Source: Bosea sp. AS-1 | GTDB taxonomy: Bacteria; Pseudomonadota; Alphaproteobacteria; Rhizobiales; Beijerinckiaceae | Assembly (NCBI RefSeq): GCF_002220095.1 | Contig: NZ_CP022372.1 | Span: 2,576,501 to 2,640,500, forward strand | Reading direction: 5' to 3' | Length of the DNA stretch: 64,000 nt | Shown: in pieces, positions 18,486-27,778 of the stretch | How the letters are laid out: every line of letters begins with the position of its first letter | Numbering within the stretch: the stretch's first letter is position 1 | Translations under genes and position numbers: made by a program | Notes under the pieces: model-generated | What the model saw: the letters and a program-made list of their open reading frames with translations, nothing else | What the model was told of the DNA's origin: nothing | Database searches by the model: none

Positions 18486-19685
18486 ATGATTCAGGGAACG
18501 AACCGTCGCGGCCTTTTGGCCGGTATCACCTTCTCCGTCGCTCTGGCCGCCATCGTCGCTGTTGCCCTGTCGGGCAGCCGGGCCCAGAGCGACACCAAGC
18601 CTGCCGCAGCGCCGGCCGTGCCCGTCTCGGTCGCAACCGTCGAGGCGCGCGAGGTCGTGCCCTGGGCGGAATTCTCCGGACGCCTGGAGGCGATCCAGCG
18701 CGTCGAACTGCGCTCGCGGGTCGCCGGTGTCGTCGAGGCGGTGCATTTCCGTGAGGGCAGCCTCGTCAAGCAGGGCGACCTGCTCGTCAGTATCGACCAG
18801 GCGCCTTATCTGGCCGATCTCCAGCGGGCCGAGGCGCAGGTGCAGGGTGCGAAGGCAAGGGTGGCGCTTGCGGAAAGTGAGAACGAGCGCGGCCAGCAGT
18901 TGCTGGCGACCCGCAACCTCTCCCAGCGCGACGTCGATACCCGCGTTAACAATCTGCGGGAAGCGCAGGCGAATCTCCAGGCTGCCGAGGCGGCCCGGCG
19001 CACGGCCCAGCTCAACCTCGACTACACCCAGATCCGTGCGCCGATCAGCGGCCGCATCGGCAGGCTCGATGTCACCACTGGCAATCTGATCGCAGCCGGC
19101 GGACAGGTGCTGACCACGCTGCTCTCGGTCGACCCGATCTACGCCGCCTTCAACGCCGACGAGCGCAGTGTGCTCGATGCACTGGCCTCGCTGCCGGAGG
19201 GTTCGCGGGTGCTGGAGCAGATTCCGGTCAGGCTCACCACGGCGACGGCCGAGCATGCGAGCTTCGCGGGCCGGCTGCATTTCGTCGACAACGGCATCGA
19301 CGGCGCCAGCGGCACAGTGCGGGTGCGTGCATTGCTCGACAATCCTGACGGCAAGCTGATGCCGGGCCAGTTCGTCCGGGTCCAGCTCGGGCAGGCCAAG
19401 CCCGAGTCGCAGCTCGTCATCAACGAGCGAGCCGTCGGCACCGACCAGAACAAGAAGTTCGTCTTCGTGGTTGGCGACGACGGCAAGGCGGCCTGGCGCG
19501 AAGTTTCGCTCGGCGCCGCCCATGACGGGCTGAGGGTCGTCACCGACGGGTTGAAGGCGGGCGAGCGCATCGTCGTCAACGGGCTTCAGCGTGTGCGGCC
19601 GGGCGCCGTCGTCGCAGCCGAGCCGGTGCCCATGGCGCAGAAGAGCGAGCTGAAGAAGCCCGCGACGGAACTGGCGCAACGCTGA
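18486..19685 (+). CDS. RND efflux periplasmic adaptor (membrane fusion protein)
   Basis: A 399-residue MexA/AcrA-type adaptor. An N-terminal signal or anchor helix (about 8-34) precedes the lipoyl half-domain (VELRSRVAGVVEAVHFREGSLVKQGDLL), an alpha-helical hairpin (about 108-170), the second lipoyl half (YTQIRAPISGRIGRLDV) and beta-barrel and membrane-proximal domains (LMPGQFVRVQL). There is no lipobox cysteine, so it is probably held by an uncleaved helix or secreted. It links the inner-membrane pump to an outer-membrane channel. The ATG at 18486 follows the hydrolase-like gene by 50 bp. The pump gene starts 78 bp downstream. Confidence 0.93.
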   Translation: MIQGTNRRGLLAGITFSVALAAIVAVALSGSRAQSDTKPAAAPAVPVSVATVEAREVVPWAEFSGRLEAIQRVELRSRVAGVVEAVHFREGSLVKQGDLLVSIDQAPYLADLQRAEAQVQGAKARVALAESENERGQQLLATRNLSQRDVDTRVNNLREAQANLQAAEAARRTAQLNLDYTQIRAPISGRIGRLDVTTGNLIAAGGQVLTTLLSVDPIYAAFNADERSVLDALASLPEGSRVLEQIPVRLTTATAEHASFAGRLHFVDNGIDGASGTVRVRALLDNPDGKLMPGQFVRVQLGQAKPESQLVINERAVGTDQNKKFVFVVGDDGKAAWREVSLGAAHDGLRVVTDGLKAGERIVVNGLQRVRPGAVVAAEPVPMAQKSELKKPATELAQR

Positions 19686-19763
19686 CCACCCTGACCGGCC
19701 ACGGGCGCTGCAAGGCAGGTCCGTGGCCTCCGGTCCAATAAGCCGCTCGAAAGGGGGCACCCC

Positions 19764-22700
19764 ATGAATCTCTCGAAGTTCTTCATCGACCGGCCGATCT
19801 TCGCGGCGGTCCTGTCCGTCCTGATCCTGGTCGCCGGGCTGCTCTCGATCCGGGCCCTGCCGATCTCCGAGTACCCCGAAGTCGTGCCGCCGACGGTGGT
19901 CGTGCGGGCGCAATATCCCGGCGCCAGCCCGCGCGTCATCGCCGAGACGGTGGCGACGCCGATCGAGGAGCAGATCAACGGCGTCGAAGGCATGCTCTAC
20001 ATGTCGAGCCAGGCGACGACCGACGGGCTGATGACGCTGAACGTCACCTTCCGCCTCGGTACCGACCCGGACAAGGCGCAGCAGCTCGTGCAGAACCGCG
20101 TCAGCCAGGCCGAGCCGCGCCTGCCCGAAGAGGTGCGCCGGCTTGGCATCACCACGGTCAAGAGCTCGCCCGACCTGACGATGGTGGTGCACATCACCTC
20201 GCCGAACGGCCGCTACGACATGACCTATCTGCGCAACTACGCGGTGCTGAACGTCAAGGACCGGCTCGCCCGCATCGACGGCGTCGGCCAAGTCCAGCTC
20301 TTCGGCTCGGGGGACTATTCGATGCGCGTCTGGCTCGACCCGCAGAAGGTTGCCGAGCACGGCCTCTCCCCCGGCGATGTCGTGCGCGAGATCCGCGCCC
20401 AGAACGTCCAGGCCGCAGCCGGCGTCATCGGCGCTTCGCCGAACGCGCCGGGCCTCGACGTGCAGCTTTCGGTCAATGCCCAGGGCCGCCTCCAGACCGA
20501 GGAGCAGTTCGGCGACATCATCGTCAAGACCGGGGCCGACGGTGCGGTCGTGCGGCTGCGCGACGTCGCCCGCATCGAGCTCGGCGCGGCCGAATACGCG
20601 CTGCGCTCGCTGCTTAACGGCAAGTCGGCCGTCGCCGTGCCGGTGTTCCAGGCGCCGGGCTCGAACGCCATCGCGATCGCCGACCGCGTCCAGGAGACGA
20701 TGCGCGAGATCAAGCAGAACATGCCCGAGGGCGTGGACTACTCGATCGTCTACGATACCACCCAGTTCGTCCGCGCCTCGATCAAGGCGGTGATCTCGAC
20801 CTTGCTCGAAGCGGTCGCGCTCGTCGTGCTCGTCGTCATCGTCTTCCTGCAGACCTGGCGGGCCTCGATCATCCCGCTCGTGGCGGTGCCGGTCTCGGTC
20901 GTGGGCACCTTCGCGGTGATGTATGTGATGGGCTTCTCGATCAATGCGCTCAGCCTGTTCGGGCTGGTGCTCGCCATCGGCATCGTCGTCGACGATGCGA
21001 TCGTCGTGGTCGAGAATGTCGAGCGCAACATCGAGAATGGGCTTTCCCCGCGCGAGGCGACCTACAAGGCGATGCGGGAGGTCTCCGGCCCGATCATCGC
21101 GATCGCGCTGGTGCTGGTCGCGGTCTTCGTGCCGCTCGCCTTTATCTCGGGCCTGACCGGGCAGTTCTATCGCCAGTTCGCGCTGACCATCGCGATCTCG
21201 ACGGTGATCTCGGCGATCAATTCGCTGACGCTGTCGCCGGCGCTGGCCGCGCTGCTATTGAAGGGTCACCACGCACCCAAGGACGCGCTGACGCGCTTCA
21301 TGGACAAGCTGTTTGGCTGGTTCTTCCGGGCCTTCAACCGCTTCTTCAACCGCTCCTCGGAGGCCTATGGCAGCAGTGTGCGGCGGGTGATCTCGCATCG
21401 CGCGGTGATGCTCGCCGTCTATGTCGTACTGCTCGGCCTGACCGGCGTGCTGTTCAGGGCAGTGCCGTCGGGCTTCGTGCCGAGTCAGGACAAGCAGTAT
21501 CTCGTCGGCTTCGCCCAACTGCCTGATGCGGCAACCCTCGACCGGACGGAGGACGTCATCCGCCGCATGGACGAGATTGCGCTCAAGCATCCGGGCGTCG
21601 AGAACGCGATCTCCTTCCCCGGCCTCTCGATCAACGGTTTCACCAACTCGTCGAACTCGGGCATCGTTTTCGTCGGCCTGAAGCCCTTCGACCAGCGCAA
21701 GGACCCCGCGCTCAGCGGCAACGCCATCGCTGCCGACCTGAACAAGCAGTTCGGTGGCATCAAGGAGGCCTTCATCGCGATGTTCCCGCCGCCGCCCGTG
21801 CAGGGGCTCGGCACCATCGGTGGCTTCAAGCTGCAGATCGAGGATCGCGCCGGTCTGGGTTATGCGGCGCTCGACGAGGCGACCAAGGCCTTCATGGCCA
21901 AGGCCGCGCAGGCGCCGGAGATCGCTGGCATGTTCTCGAGCTTCCAGGTCAATGTTCCGCAGCTCTATGCCGATATCGACCGCACCAAGGCCCGCCAGCT
22001 CGGCGTGCCCGTGACGGAAGTCTTCGACACGTTGCAGACCTATCTCGGCTCGACCTATGTCAACGACTTCAACCGCTTCGGTCGGACCTACACCGTGCGT
22101 GTCCAGGCCGATGCGCCCTTCCGCGCTCTGCCCGAGCATATCGGCCAGCTCAAGGTCCGCTCGAATACCGGCGAGATGATCCCGCTCAGCGCGGTGCTCG
22201 ACGTGCGGTCGGATTCCGGTCCGGAACGTGCGATGCGCTATAACGGCTTCCTCTCCGCCGACATCAATGCCGGCGCGGCGCCGGGCTTCTCTTCGGGACA
22301 GGCGCAGGCTGCCGTGCAACGGATCGCCGACGAGACCCTGCCGAAGGGCTTCGCCTTCGAATGGACCGAGCTGACCTATCAGGAGATCCTGGCTGGCAAT
22401 TCGGCGGTGATCGTGTTCCCCGTCGCCATCCTGCTCGTCTTCCTCGTACTGGCGGCTCAGTATGAGAGCCTGACGCTGCCGATCGCGATCCTGCTTATCA
22501 TCCCGATGGGCCTGCTCGCGGCGCTGACCGGCGTCTGGCTCTCGGGCGGCGACAACAACGTCTTCACCCAGATCGGCCTCGTCGTGCTGGTCGGGCTATC
22601 GGCCAAGAACGCCATCCTGATCGTCGAATTCGCGCGCGAGCTCGAATTCGAGGGCAGGACGCCGATTGCCGCCGCCATCGAAGCCAGCCGGCTGCGGCTC

Positions 22701-22943
22701 AGGCCGATCCTGATGACCTCGCTCGCCTTCATCATGGGCGTGGTGCCGCTCGTCACCTCGACCGGCGCGGGCGCCGAGATGCGGCAGGCGATGGGCATCG
22801 CGGTCTTCGCCGGCATGATCGGCGTCACCGCCTTCGGCATCTTCCTGACGCCGGTCTTCTACGTGCTGATGCGTAAGCTCGCGGGCAATCGCCCGCTCGC
22901 CCGGCACGATGTCGAAGTGCCGGCCCTGCAGGCCGCGGAGTGA
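19764..22943 (+). CDS. RND-family multidrug efflux pump, HAE-1 type
   Basis: A 1059-residue AcrB/MexF-like proton antiporter. It opens MNLSKFFIDRPIFAAVLS and has 12 transmembrane helices with two large periplasmic loops. The proton-relay residues are present: D410 and D411 in GIVVDDAIVVVEN (helix 4) and K948 in GLSAKNAILIVEFA (helix 10). The family signature GASPRVIAETVATPIEEQINGV is near the N-terminus. It exports hydrophobic or amphiphilic compounds through a tripartite complex. No outer-membrane channel gene follows, so a TolC/OprM-type protein from elsewhere must be used. A strong terminator lies 8 bp past the stop. Confidence 0.95.
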   Translation: MNLSKFFIDRPIFAAVLSVLILVAGLLSIRALPISEYPEVVPPTVVVRAQYPGASPRVIAETVATPIEEQINGVEGMLYMSSQATTDGLMTLNVTFRLGTDPDKAQQLVQNRVSQAEPRLPEEVRRLGITTVKSSPDLTMVVHITSPNGRYDMTYLRNYAVLNVKDRLARIDGVGQVQLFGSGDYSMRVWLDPQKVAEHGLSPGDVVREIRAQNVQAAAGVIGASPNAPGLDVQLSVNAQGRLQTEEQFGDIIVKTGADGAVVRLRDVARIELGAAEYALRSLLNGKSAVAVPVFQAPGSNAIAIADRVQETMREIKQNMPEGVDYSIVYDTTQFVRASIKAVISTLLEAVALVVLVVIVFLQTWRASIIPLVAVPVSVVGTFAVMYVMGFSINALSLFGLVLAIGIVVDDAIVVVENVERNIENGLSPREATYKAMREVSGPIIAIALVLVAVFVPLAFISGLTGQFYRQFALTIAISTVISAINSLTLSPALAALLLKGHHAPKDALTRFMDKLFGWFFRAFNRFFNRSSEAYGSSVRRVISHRAVMLAVYVVLLGLTGVLFRAVPSGFVPSQDKQYLVGFAQLPDAATLDRTEDVIRRMDEIALKHPGVENAISFPGLSINGFTNSSNSGIVFVGLKPFDQRKDPALSGNAIAADLNKQFGGIKEAFIAMFPPPPVQGLGTIGGFKLQIEDRAGLGYAALDEATKAFMAKAAQAPEIAGMFSSFQVNVPQLYADIDRTKARQLGVPVTEVFDTLQTYLGSTYVNDFNRFGRTYTVRVQADAPFRALPEHIGQLKVRSNTGEMIPLSAVLDVRSDSGPERAMRYNGFLSADINAGAAPGFSSGQAQAAVQRIADETLPKGFAFEWTELTYQEILAGNSAVIVFPVAILLVFLVLAAQYESLTLPIAILLIIPMGLLAALTGVWLSGGDNNVFTQIGLVVLVGLSAKNAILIVEFARELEFEGRTPIAAAIEASRLRLRPILMTSLAFIMGVVPLVTSTGAGAEMRQAMGIAVFAGMIGVTAFGIFLTPVFYVLMRKLAGNRPLARHDVEVPALQAAE

Positions 22944-22950
22944 TGCGGAA

Positions 22951-22980
22951 ACAGAGCCCGTGCCGTCGTACGGGCTCTGT
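22951..22980 (+). terminator. Terminator of the RND operon, possibly bidirectional
   Basis: ACAGAGCCCGT and ACGGGCTCTGT form a perfect 11-bp stem around 8 nt, directly between the convergent RND pump and inositol-monophosphatase-family genes. The plus-strand exit is CTTACC and the minus-strand exit is TTTCC, so the T-runs are short, but the position suits termination from both sides. Confidence 0.75.
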
Positions 22981-22996
22981 CTTACCGACCAGTTGC

Positions 22997-23821
22997 TCAG
23001 TCGAGCAGGATGGCGCGGATGGCCTGCCAGCTCTCCGCGTCAGGCGCGCAGAGAAGCCCGGCCGGGCGTTCGGCTGGGGAGTAAGACCGGCCGTCGAGCA
23101 GCCGGGCGTGGCCGCCGGCTTCGCTGTAAAGCAGGACGCCCGGGGCATGATCCCAGGGGTTGAGGACGCCATAGAGCAGGAACTGCAAACGCCCCGCCGC
23201 CGCCAGTCGATATTCCTGGCCGCAGCAGCGCAGCGAGCCGACCTCCAGGAAGGCCGGGAAACGGCCGGGAAGCGCGCTGCGCAGCGGCTCGGGAAAATAC
23301 TGCCAGCTCGCCATGCCGTTCATGAGATGCGGCGCGACCGAAGGCGCGACGCGTAGGTCGCGGCTCGTGCCGTCCGAATGGCCGAGCCACGCCCCTGCGC
23401 CGCGCAGGGCCATGGCGCTGTCCTCGGCCGTCGGGTCATGGATCACGGCGGCGACCATCTCTCCCCTGACGATGACGGCTGCCATGACCGCGAAGAGCGA
23501 GAGGTCGCTGGCATAGTTCAGCGTGCCGTCGATCGGGTCGATGACGAAGGCGAGATCGGCTCCCGCGAGCTTGCCGAGCAGGGTTGGATCCTTGGTGACG
23601 GCCTCTTCGCCAACCAGAGCAGCACCGGGAAAGGCCCTCGCCAGCTCGGCGCAGATGAAGCGCTCGGCCGCTTCGTCGGCCTCGGTGACGAGATCGACCG
23701 GGTTGTGCTTGGCACGGATGTCGCTGGCCGCAAGGCGACGAAAGCGCGGCATCACCTCGCGTCTTGCCGCCTCGCGCAGGATGGCGTCGAGCTGCTCATG
23801 CTCCTGCCGCGTGAAGATCAT
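22997..23821 (-). CDS. Inositol monophosphatase family protein
   Basis: A 274-residue member of the IMPase/FBPase/CysQ superfamily of Mg-dependent phosphatases. The metal-binding motifs are visible: GEEAVTKD (first Glu), FVIDPIDGTLNYA (Asp-x-Ile-Asp-Gly-Thr) and NPWDHAPG (last Asp). The substrate could be an inositol phosphate, a sugar phosphate or another small phosphomonoester; the motifs do not say which. It is the last gene of the operon ATPase-binding protein-permease-permease-EEP protein-IMPase, and its start overlaps the EEP gene by 4 bp. This context suggests it dephosphorylates the imported compound or its breakdown product. Confidence 0.88.
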   Translation of the reverse strand: MIFTRQEHEQLDAILREAARREVMPRFRRLAASDIRAKHNPVDLVTEADEAAERFICAELARAFPGAALVGEEAVTKDPTLLGKLAGADLAFVIDPIDGTLNYASDLSLFAVMAAVIVRGEMVAAVIHDPTAEDSAMALRGAGAWLGHSDGTSRDLRVAPSVAPHLMNGMASWQYFPEPLRSALPGRFPAFLEVGSLRCCGQEYRLAAAGRLQFLLYGVLNPWDHAPGVLLYSEAGGHARLLDGRSYSPAERPAGLLCAPDAESWQAIRAILLD

Positions 23822-24660
23822 CCGAGGTCGAACTCGACTAGGATCGGCTGGTGGTCCGAGGCGCGCGTCTCGATGTCGTAGATAATGGAGCGTGCCCGCG
23901 CGGCGAGATCCGGCGTCGCCAGTACATAGTCGAGGCAGCCCGGCGGGCCGTAGGTCTGGTCGCAGATGAAGGCAGAGGGCGGGTGCGGTTCTGCGCCCTT
24001 CAATACTGGCCAGAGATCGACCAGCGGCGGCACGTCGCCTTCGAATGGTGCGAGCAACTGCGCCATTCCTGCATCGTCAGGGCGCATGTTGAAGTCGCCG
24101 GTCAGGATCGCGCTCGCCGCGTTCGGCGTCGGCGCATAGGTGTGCGGACCGGGCGCTCGCGGAGTCGACTGCCTCGCTGCGGCCATGCGCTGGATCTGCC
24201 TGATACCCTCGATCTGGGCGGCACGCAGCACGGGCGAGGAATATTCCAGATGCGTCGTCATCACGCGGAGCGGGCCAAAGGGCGTTTCGACCATGGCCTC
24301 GACCAGCACGCGTGGCATGTTGCGCGTGGCAGCGGCTTCCCAAGGCAGAACATGGCGCAGGGCCTGCGCCACCGGTAGCCGGGTCAGGACGAGGTTGCCG
24401 AAGCGCTTGCGGCCACCCGTGCCATCGGGGACGTCGACACCAATTGCCTCGATCGCGGTGAAGCCGGGCAGAAGCTCGCTGAACAGGGCGAACTGGTCGG
24501 TGCGGTCGTTGCCGTCGAGATCGGGGAAATTGGCCGCGACCTCCTGCAGGCAGAGCACGTCGAAATCCGCCATTTGCTTGGCATGGCGGATGATACGGTG
24601 AGGATCGACCTTGTCGTCGACGCCGCGAGCCCACTGGATGTTCCAGGTGATCAGCTTCAT
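23818..24660 (-). CDS. Endonuclease/exonuclease/phosphatase (EEP) fold protein
   Basis: A 280-residue cytoplasmic EEP-superfamily enzyme. It starts MKLITWNIQWARG, with the conserved Asn; LCLQEV holds the metal-binding Glu; TTHLEYSS, LTGDFNMRP (Asp/Asn) and the final ASDHQPILVEF (Asp-His) complete the active site. Members hydrolyse phosphodiesters or monoesters in nucleic acids, inositol phosphates or phospholipids. It lies 16 bp after an importer permease gene and overlaps the IMPase-family gene, so a metabolic phosphoesterase role is more likely than DNA repair. The paired phosphatases would make sense if a glycerophosphodiester is imported. No signal peptide is seen. Confidence 0.85.
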   Translation of the reverse strand: MKLITWNIQWARGVDDKVDPHRIIRHAKQMADFDVLCLQEVAANFPDLDGNDRTDQFALFSELLPGFTAIEAIGVDVPDGTGGRKRFGNLVLTRLPVAQALRHVLPWEAAATRNMPRVLVEAMVETPFGPLRVMTTHLEYSSPVLRAAQIEGIRQIQRMAAARQSTPRAPGPHTYAPTPNAASAILTGDFNMRPDDAGMAQLLAPFEGDVPPLVDLWPVLKGAEPHPPSAFICDQTYGPPGCLDYVLATPDLAARARSIIYDIETRASDHQPILVEFDLG

Positions 24661-24676
24661 TGGATCGGTCGCGATG

Positions 24677-25540
24677 TCACTTGATGCCCGCGCGCATGAA
24701 GCTCTGCACGAACTGGCGCTGGAACAGCAGGAAGCCGACGAGCAGAGGTGCCGAGGTCATCAGCGTCGCGGCGCAGATCACCGCCCAGTCGATGCCCTGA
24801 TCGGCCGAGGAGAAGACCTGCAAGCCCACCGTCAGCGGGCGCGATTCCACCGAGTTGGTGACGAGCAGAGGCCAGAGGAAGTTGTTCCAATGATAGCTGA
24901 CCGAGACGAGGCCGTAGGCGATGTAGGTCGGCTTCGCGAGCGGGACATAGACCCGCATCAGCACCTGCAGCGGGCTCGCGCCCTCGACACGGGCGGCGTC
25001 GTCGAGTTCCTTGGGCACGGTCTTGAAGGTCTGCCGCAGCAGGAAGATGCCGAAGGCCGAGGCGATGTAAGGCAGGGCGATCGCGGGAATCGTGTCGATC
25101 AGGTCGACCTTTGCGAGGGTGCGGTAGTTCTCGACGATCAGCGCGTCCGGCATGATCATGAGCTGCGCCAGGATCAGCACGAAGGCGACGTCGCGGCCCC
25201 AGAAATCCTGCCGTGCCAGTGCATAAGCTGCGAGCGTCCCCAGCACGATCTGGAAGACGAGGATCATCGTGACGAGAATGAAGGTGTTGAGGAAATAGCG
25301 GGCGAAGGGCGCCGCCGCCCAGGCGCGAGTGAAGTTGTCCAGCGTCAGCGGCGCAGTCAGCACGAAGCGCGTGGTGTACTCGGCCGGGTGGAACGCCGCC
25401 CATACGGCGTAGGCCAGCGGCAGGATCCAGAGCAAAGCGAGCAGGATCGCTCCGGTGGATTCCAGCGTGAGCGACAGGCCTTTGGGTGCGTAGGGGTCGG
25501 TGCGTGTCGCGGCTGGGGCGGGTTGCGTCGGGGCACTCAT
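24677..25540 (-). CDS. CUT1-type ABC importer permease (UgpE/MalG-like)
   Basis: A 287-residue inner-membrane permease of the MalG family with six predicted helices. The EAA loop reads ELDDAARVEGASPLQVLMRVYVPLAKP, the docking site for the ATPase. Residues NNFLWPLLVTNS near helix 5 are typical of UgpE-like proteins. Start is the ATG giving MSAPTQPAPAAT, overlapping the stop of the partner permease by ATGA; a longer open frame upstream is only the shadow of that partner. The pair forms the channel for a sugar, glycerol phosphate or similar solute. Confidence 0.9.
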   Translation of the reverse strand: MSAPTQPAPAATRTDPYAPKGLSLTLESTGAILLALLWILPLAYAVWAAFHPAEYTTRFVLTAPLTLDNFTRAWAAAPFARYFLNTFILVTMILVFQIVLGTLAAYALARQDFWGRDVAFVLILAQLMIMPDALIVENYRTLAKVDLIDTIPAIALPYIASAFGIFLLRQTFKTVPKELDDAARVEGASPLQVLMRVYVPLAKPTYIAYGLVSVSYHWNNFLWPLLVTNSVESRPLTVGLQVFSSADQGIDWAVICAATLMTSAPLLVGFLLFQRQFVQSFMRAGIK

Positions 25541-26415
25541 TGGTAGTGCGTCCTGCGTTCGAGCCAGCCGTACTGGACGAAGGCGACGAGTGCGAGCAGC
25601 GCCAGCAGCACGCAGGTCAGCGTGGCGGCGTAAGCCGTGTCCCAGAAGCCGAAGCCGACCTGGTAGATGTAGTAGAGCAGCAAGGTGGTGGCGTTGTCCG
25701 GCCCGCCGCGCGTCATCACCACGATATGGTCGACCATGCGGAAGGCGTTGATCACGGCGTTGATCAGCACGAACAGCGTCGTCGGCATCAGCAACGGGAA
25801 CTGGATGCGCCGGAAGAAGGTCCAGCGCGAGGCTCCCTCGATCGCAGCCGCCTCGCCGAGGCTGGGCGGTATCGCCTGCAGCGCCGCAAGGTAGAAGATC
25901 ATGAAGAAGCCGGCTTCCTTCCAGATCGCGACGACGGTGATGGCGTAGAGCGCGGTATCCTGCGAGCCGAGCCAATTGGTCGAGCGCGCTCCGAACAAGC
26001 CGGTGATCTGCTCCAGCAGGCCGTATTGCGGCGTGTAGAAGAACAGCCAGATGTTCGCGACCGCGATCATCGGCAGGATCGTCGGGGTGAAATAGGCCAT
26101 GCGGACGAGCGTGCGCCCAGCGATCCTGTCATTGACCCAGACCGCCATCAGTAGCGCCAGCGCGATCGAGGTCGGGATGGTGCCGAGCGCGAACCAGAGG
26201 TTGTTGCTCAGCGCCTTCCAGAAGATCGGATCGGCCAGCATCTGCTGGTAGTTGTCGAGCCCGATGAAGCGCGCCGGGCGGCGCGCCTTCGGGGTCGAGT
26301 AGAAGCTCTCGATGAAGCTCGCGACCGCGGGCCAGTGCGTGAACAGGGCTAGGCACGCCATGGCCGGCAGCAGGAGCAGCCAGCCATGGATCGTCGCGGT
26401 CGCGCGGTTCGTCAT
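25537..26415 (-). CDS. CUT1-type ABC importer permease (UgpA/MalF-like)
   Basis: A 292-residue permease of the MalF/UgpA type: six helices, an FIGLDNYQQM stretch after the first periplasmic loop, and the EAA loop EAAAIEGASRWTFFRRIQFPLLMP. Its stop overlaps the next permease start, and its start lies 19 bp after the binding-protein gene, so all are co-translated. It forms a heterodimeric channel with the following permease. Substrate class is carbohydrate-like by family; UgpA likeness suggests glycerol-3-phosphate or a glycerophosphodiester. Confidence 0.9.
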   Translation of the reverse strand: MTNRATATIHGWLLLLPAMACLALFTHWPAVASFIESFYSTPKARRPARFIGLDNYQQMLADPIFWKALSNNLWFALGTIPTSIALALLMAVWVNDRIAGRTLVRMAYFTPTILPMIAVANIWLFFYTPQYGLLEQITGLFGARSTNWLGSQDTALYAITVVAIWKEAGFFMIFYLAALQAIPPSLGEAAAIEGASRWTFFRRIQFPLLMPTTLFVLINAVINAFRMVDHIVVMTRGGPDNATTLLLYYIYQVGFGFWDTAYAATLTCVLLALLALVAFVQYGWLERRTHYQ

Positions 26416-26434
26416 CGAGCGCTCGGCTTCCCGG

Positions 26435-27724
26435 TCAGCGATAGGGCTTCAGGATGCGCTCGGCCTCGGCCTGCGCATCCTCCATCGCCTTCTGCGGCGC
26501 CTTGGTGCCGGTCAGGGCAGCCTGCAGCCCGTCGTTCAGTGCCTTGGTGACGCGCTGGTTCTCGTGGGTCGAGAGCTCGGCCACCGCGCTCGAGAGCTGG
26601 TCGCGCGCGACGATCGCCTGCGGGAAGTCGGCGACGTATTTCTTCATCGCCTCGGTCTCGTAGGCCGCCGGCGTCACGCCGACATAGCCGGTGTCGATGC
26701 TCCATTGGGCGGCGCGCTCGGGCGTGGTGATCCAGCGCACGAACTTGAAGGCGGCTTCCTGCTCGGCCTTGGTCGCCTTCTTCGACAGGTAGAAATTGCC
26801 GCCGCCGGTCGGGCTGCCCGGCTTCTTGCCGGCCGGCAGCACCGCGACGCCGAAGGGGAACTTGGCGTTGGCGCGGACATTGGTGAGGTTGCCGGTGGTG
26901 GTCCACATCATCGCAACCTTCTTCTCGAAGAAGTCGCGCGGCGTGGTGCCCCATTCGACGATGCCGGGCGGGTGGACCTTGTACTTCTGCGCGAGGTCGA
27001 CCCAGTACTGCAGCGCCTCGACGACGCCGGGTGCGGCATAATCGGTCTTGTCGCCCGCGCTGTTGGCGAGAATTGCGCCGGCTTGCGTCGTCAGGCCCTG
27101 GAACAGCCAGTAGGGGAAGCCGGAGGAGGGGATCTGGATGCCCCATTGCGTGGTGTTGCCGGAGGCGTCGCGCTTGGTCAGCTTCTGCGCGAATTCAACC
27201 TGCTCCGCCCAATTCTTCGGCGGCTTTTCGGGATCGAGGCCGGCTTCCTTGAACAGATCCTTGTTCCAGTAGAGCACCACCGTGGAGCGCTGGAACGGGA
27301 TGCCCCAGGTCTTGCCGCCGGTCTGGCTGTTCTCCATGAAGCCGGGATAGAAGCCGGCAAGCCACTTCTTGTCCTCGTCGGTCTTGATGAAGTCGTCGAA
27401 AGGAACGATGGCTTCTTCGTCGATCAGCGTGAACATGTCGGTCGAGAGCAGCACCGAGAGCACCGGCGGGTTGCCGCTCTTATGTGCCGTCAGCGCCTTG
27501 ACGATCGTCTCCTGATAGGTGCCGGCATAGATCGGCTTCACCTTGAGGCCGGCATTGTCCTTCTCGAAGCCGGCGGCATAGGCGTCGATCAGCTTGGTGA
27601 TCGGGCCGCCGACCGCGACCGGATAGAAGAACGAGAGTTCGGCGCCCTGCGCCCGCGCGATACCCGGCAGCGCCGTCGCACCTGCAAGCGCCGCCGCGCC
27701 GCCCAAAAATTCACGCCTGTCCAT
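26435..27724 (-). CDS. ABC importer solute-binding protein (UgpB-like, CUT1)
   Basis: A 429-residue extracellular solute-binding protein. The N-terminus MDRREFLGGAAALAGA has a twin-arginine pattern and is cut around residue 26 (ARAQG), pointing to Tat export. The body has features of UgpB-like proteins: KVKPIYAGTYQETIVKAL, VPFDDFI, GIPFQRSTVVLYWNKDLF and NGGNFYLSK-like GGGNFYLSKKA. These regions are shared by glycerol-3-phosphate and glycerophosphocholine binders, but ligand residues cannot be confirmed by eye. The gene lies between the ATPase and permease genes of its importer. Its own start is well supported by the signal sequence. Confidence 0.9.
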   Translation of the reverse strand: MDRREFLGGAAALAGATALPGIARAQGAELSFFYPVAVGGPITKLIDAYAAGFEKDNAGLKVKPIYAGTYQETIVKALTAHKSGNPPVLSVLLSTDMFTLIDEEAIVPFDDFIKTDEDKKWLAGFYPGFMENSQTGGKTWGIPFQRSTVVLYWNKDLFKEAGLDPEKPPKNWAEQVEFAQKLTKRDASGNTTQWGIQIPSSGFPYWLFQGLTTQAGAILANSAGDKTDYAAPGVVEALQYWVDLAQKYKVHPPGIVEWGTTPRDFFEKKVAMMWTTTGNLTNVRANAKFPFGVAVLPAGKKPGSPTGGGNFYLSKKATKAEQEAAFKFVRWITTPERAAQWSIDTGYVGVTPAAYETEAMKKYVADFPQAIVARDQLSSAVAELSTHENQRVTKALNDGLQAALTGTKAPQKAMEDAQAEAERILKPYR

Positions 27725-27778
27725 AATGTCCTCTCTCCCTTGCTGGGATGGTTCGAGCGTCCGACACTCACGGCCGGT

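Noticed and set aside
18432..20360. A 642-codon minus-strand frame antisense to the RND adaptor and pump
   Set aside because: No family resemblance; the sense strand encodes complete RND components.
24677..25975. An N-terminally extended permease of 432 residues
   Set aside because: The extra part is the partner permease in another frame; the ATG at 25540 gives the normal start.
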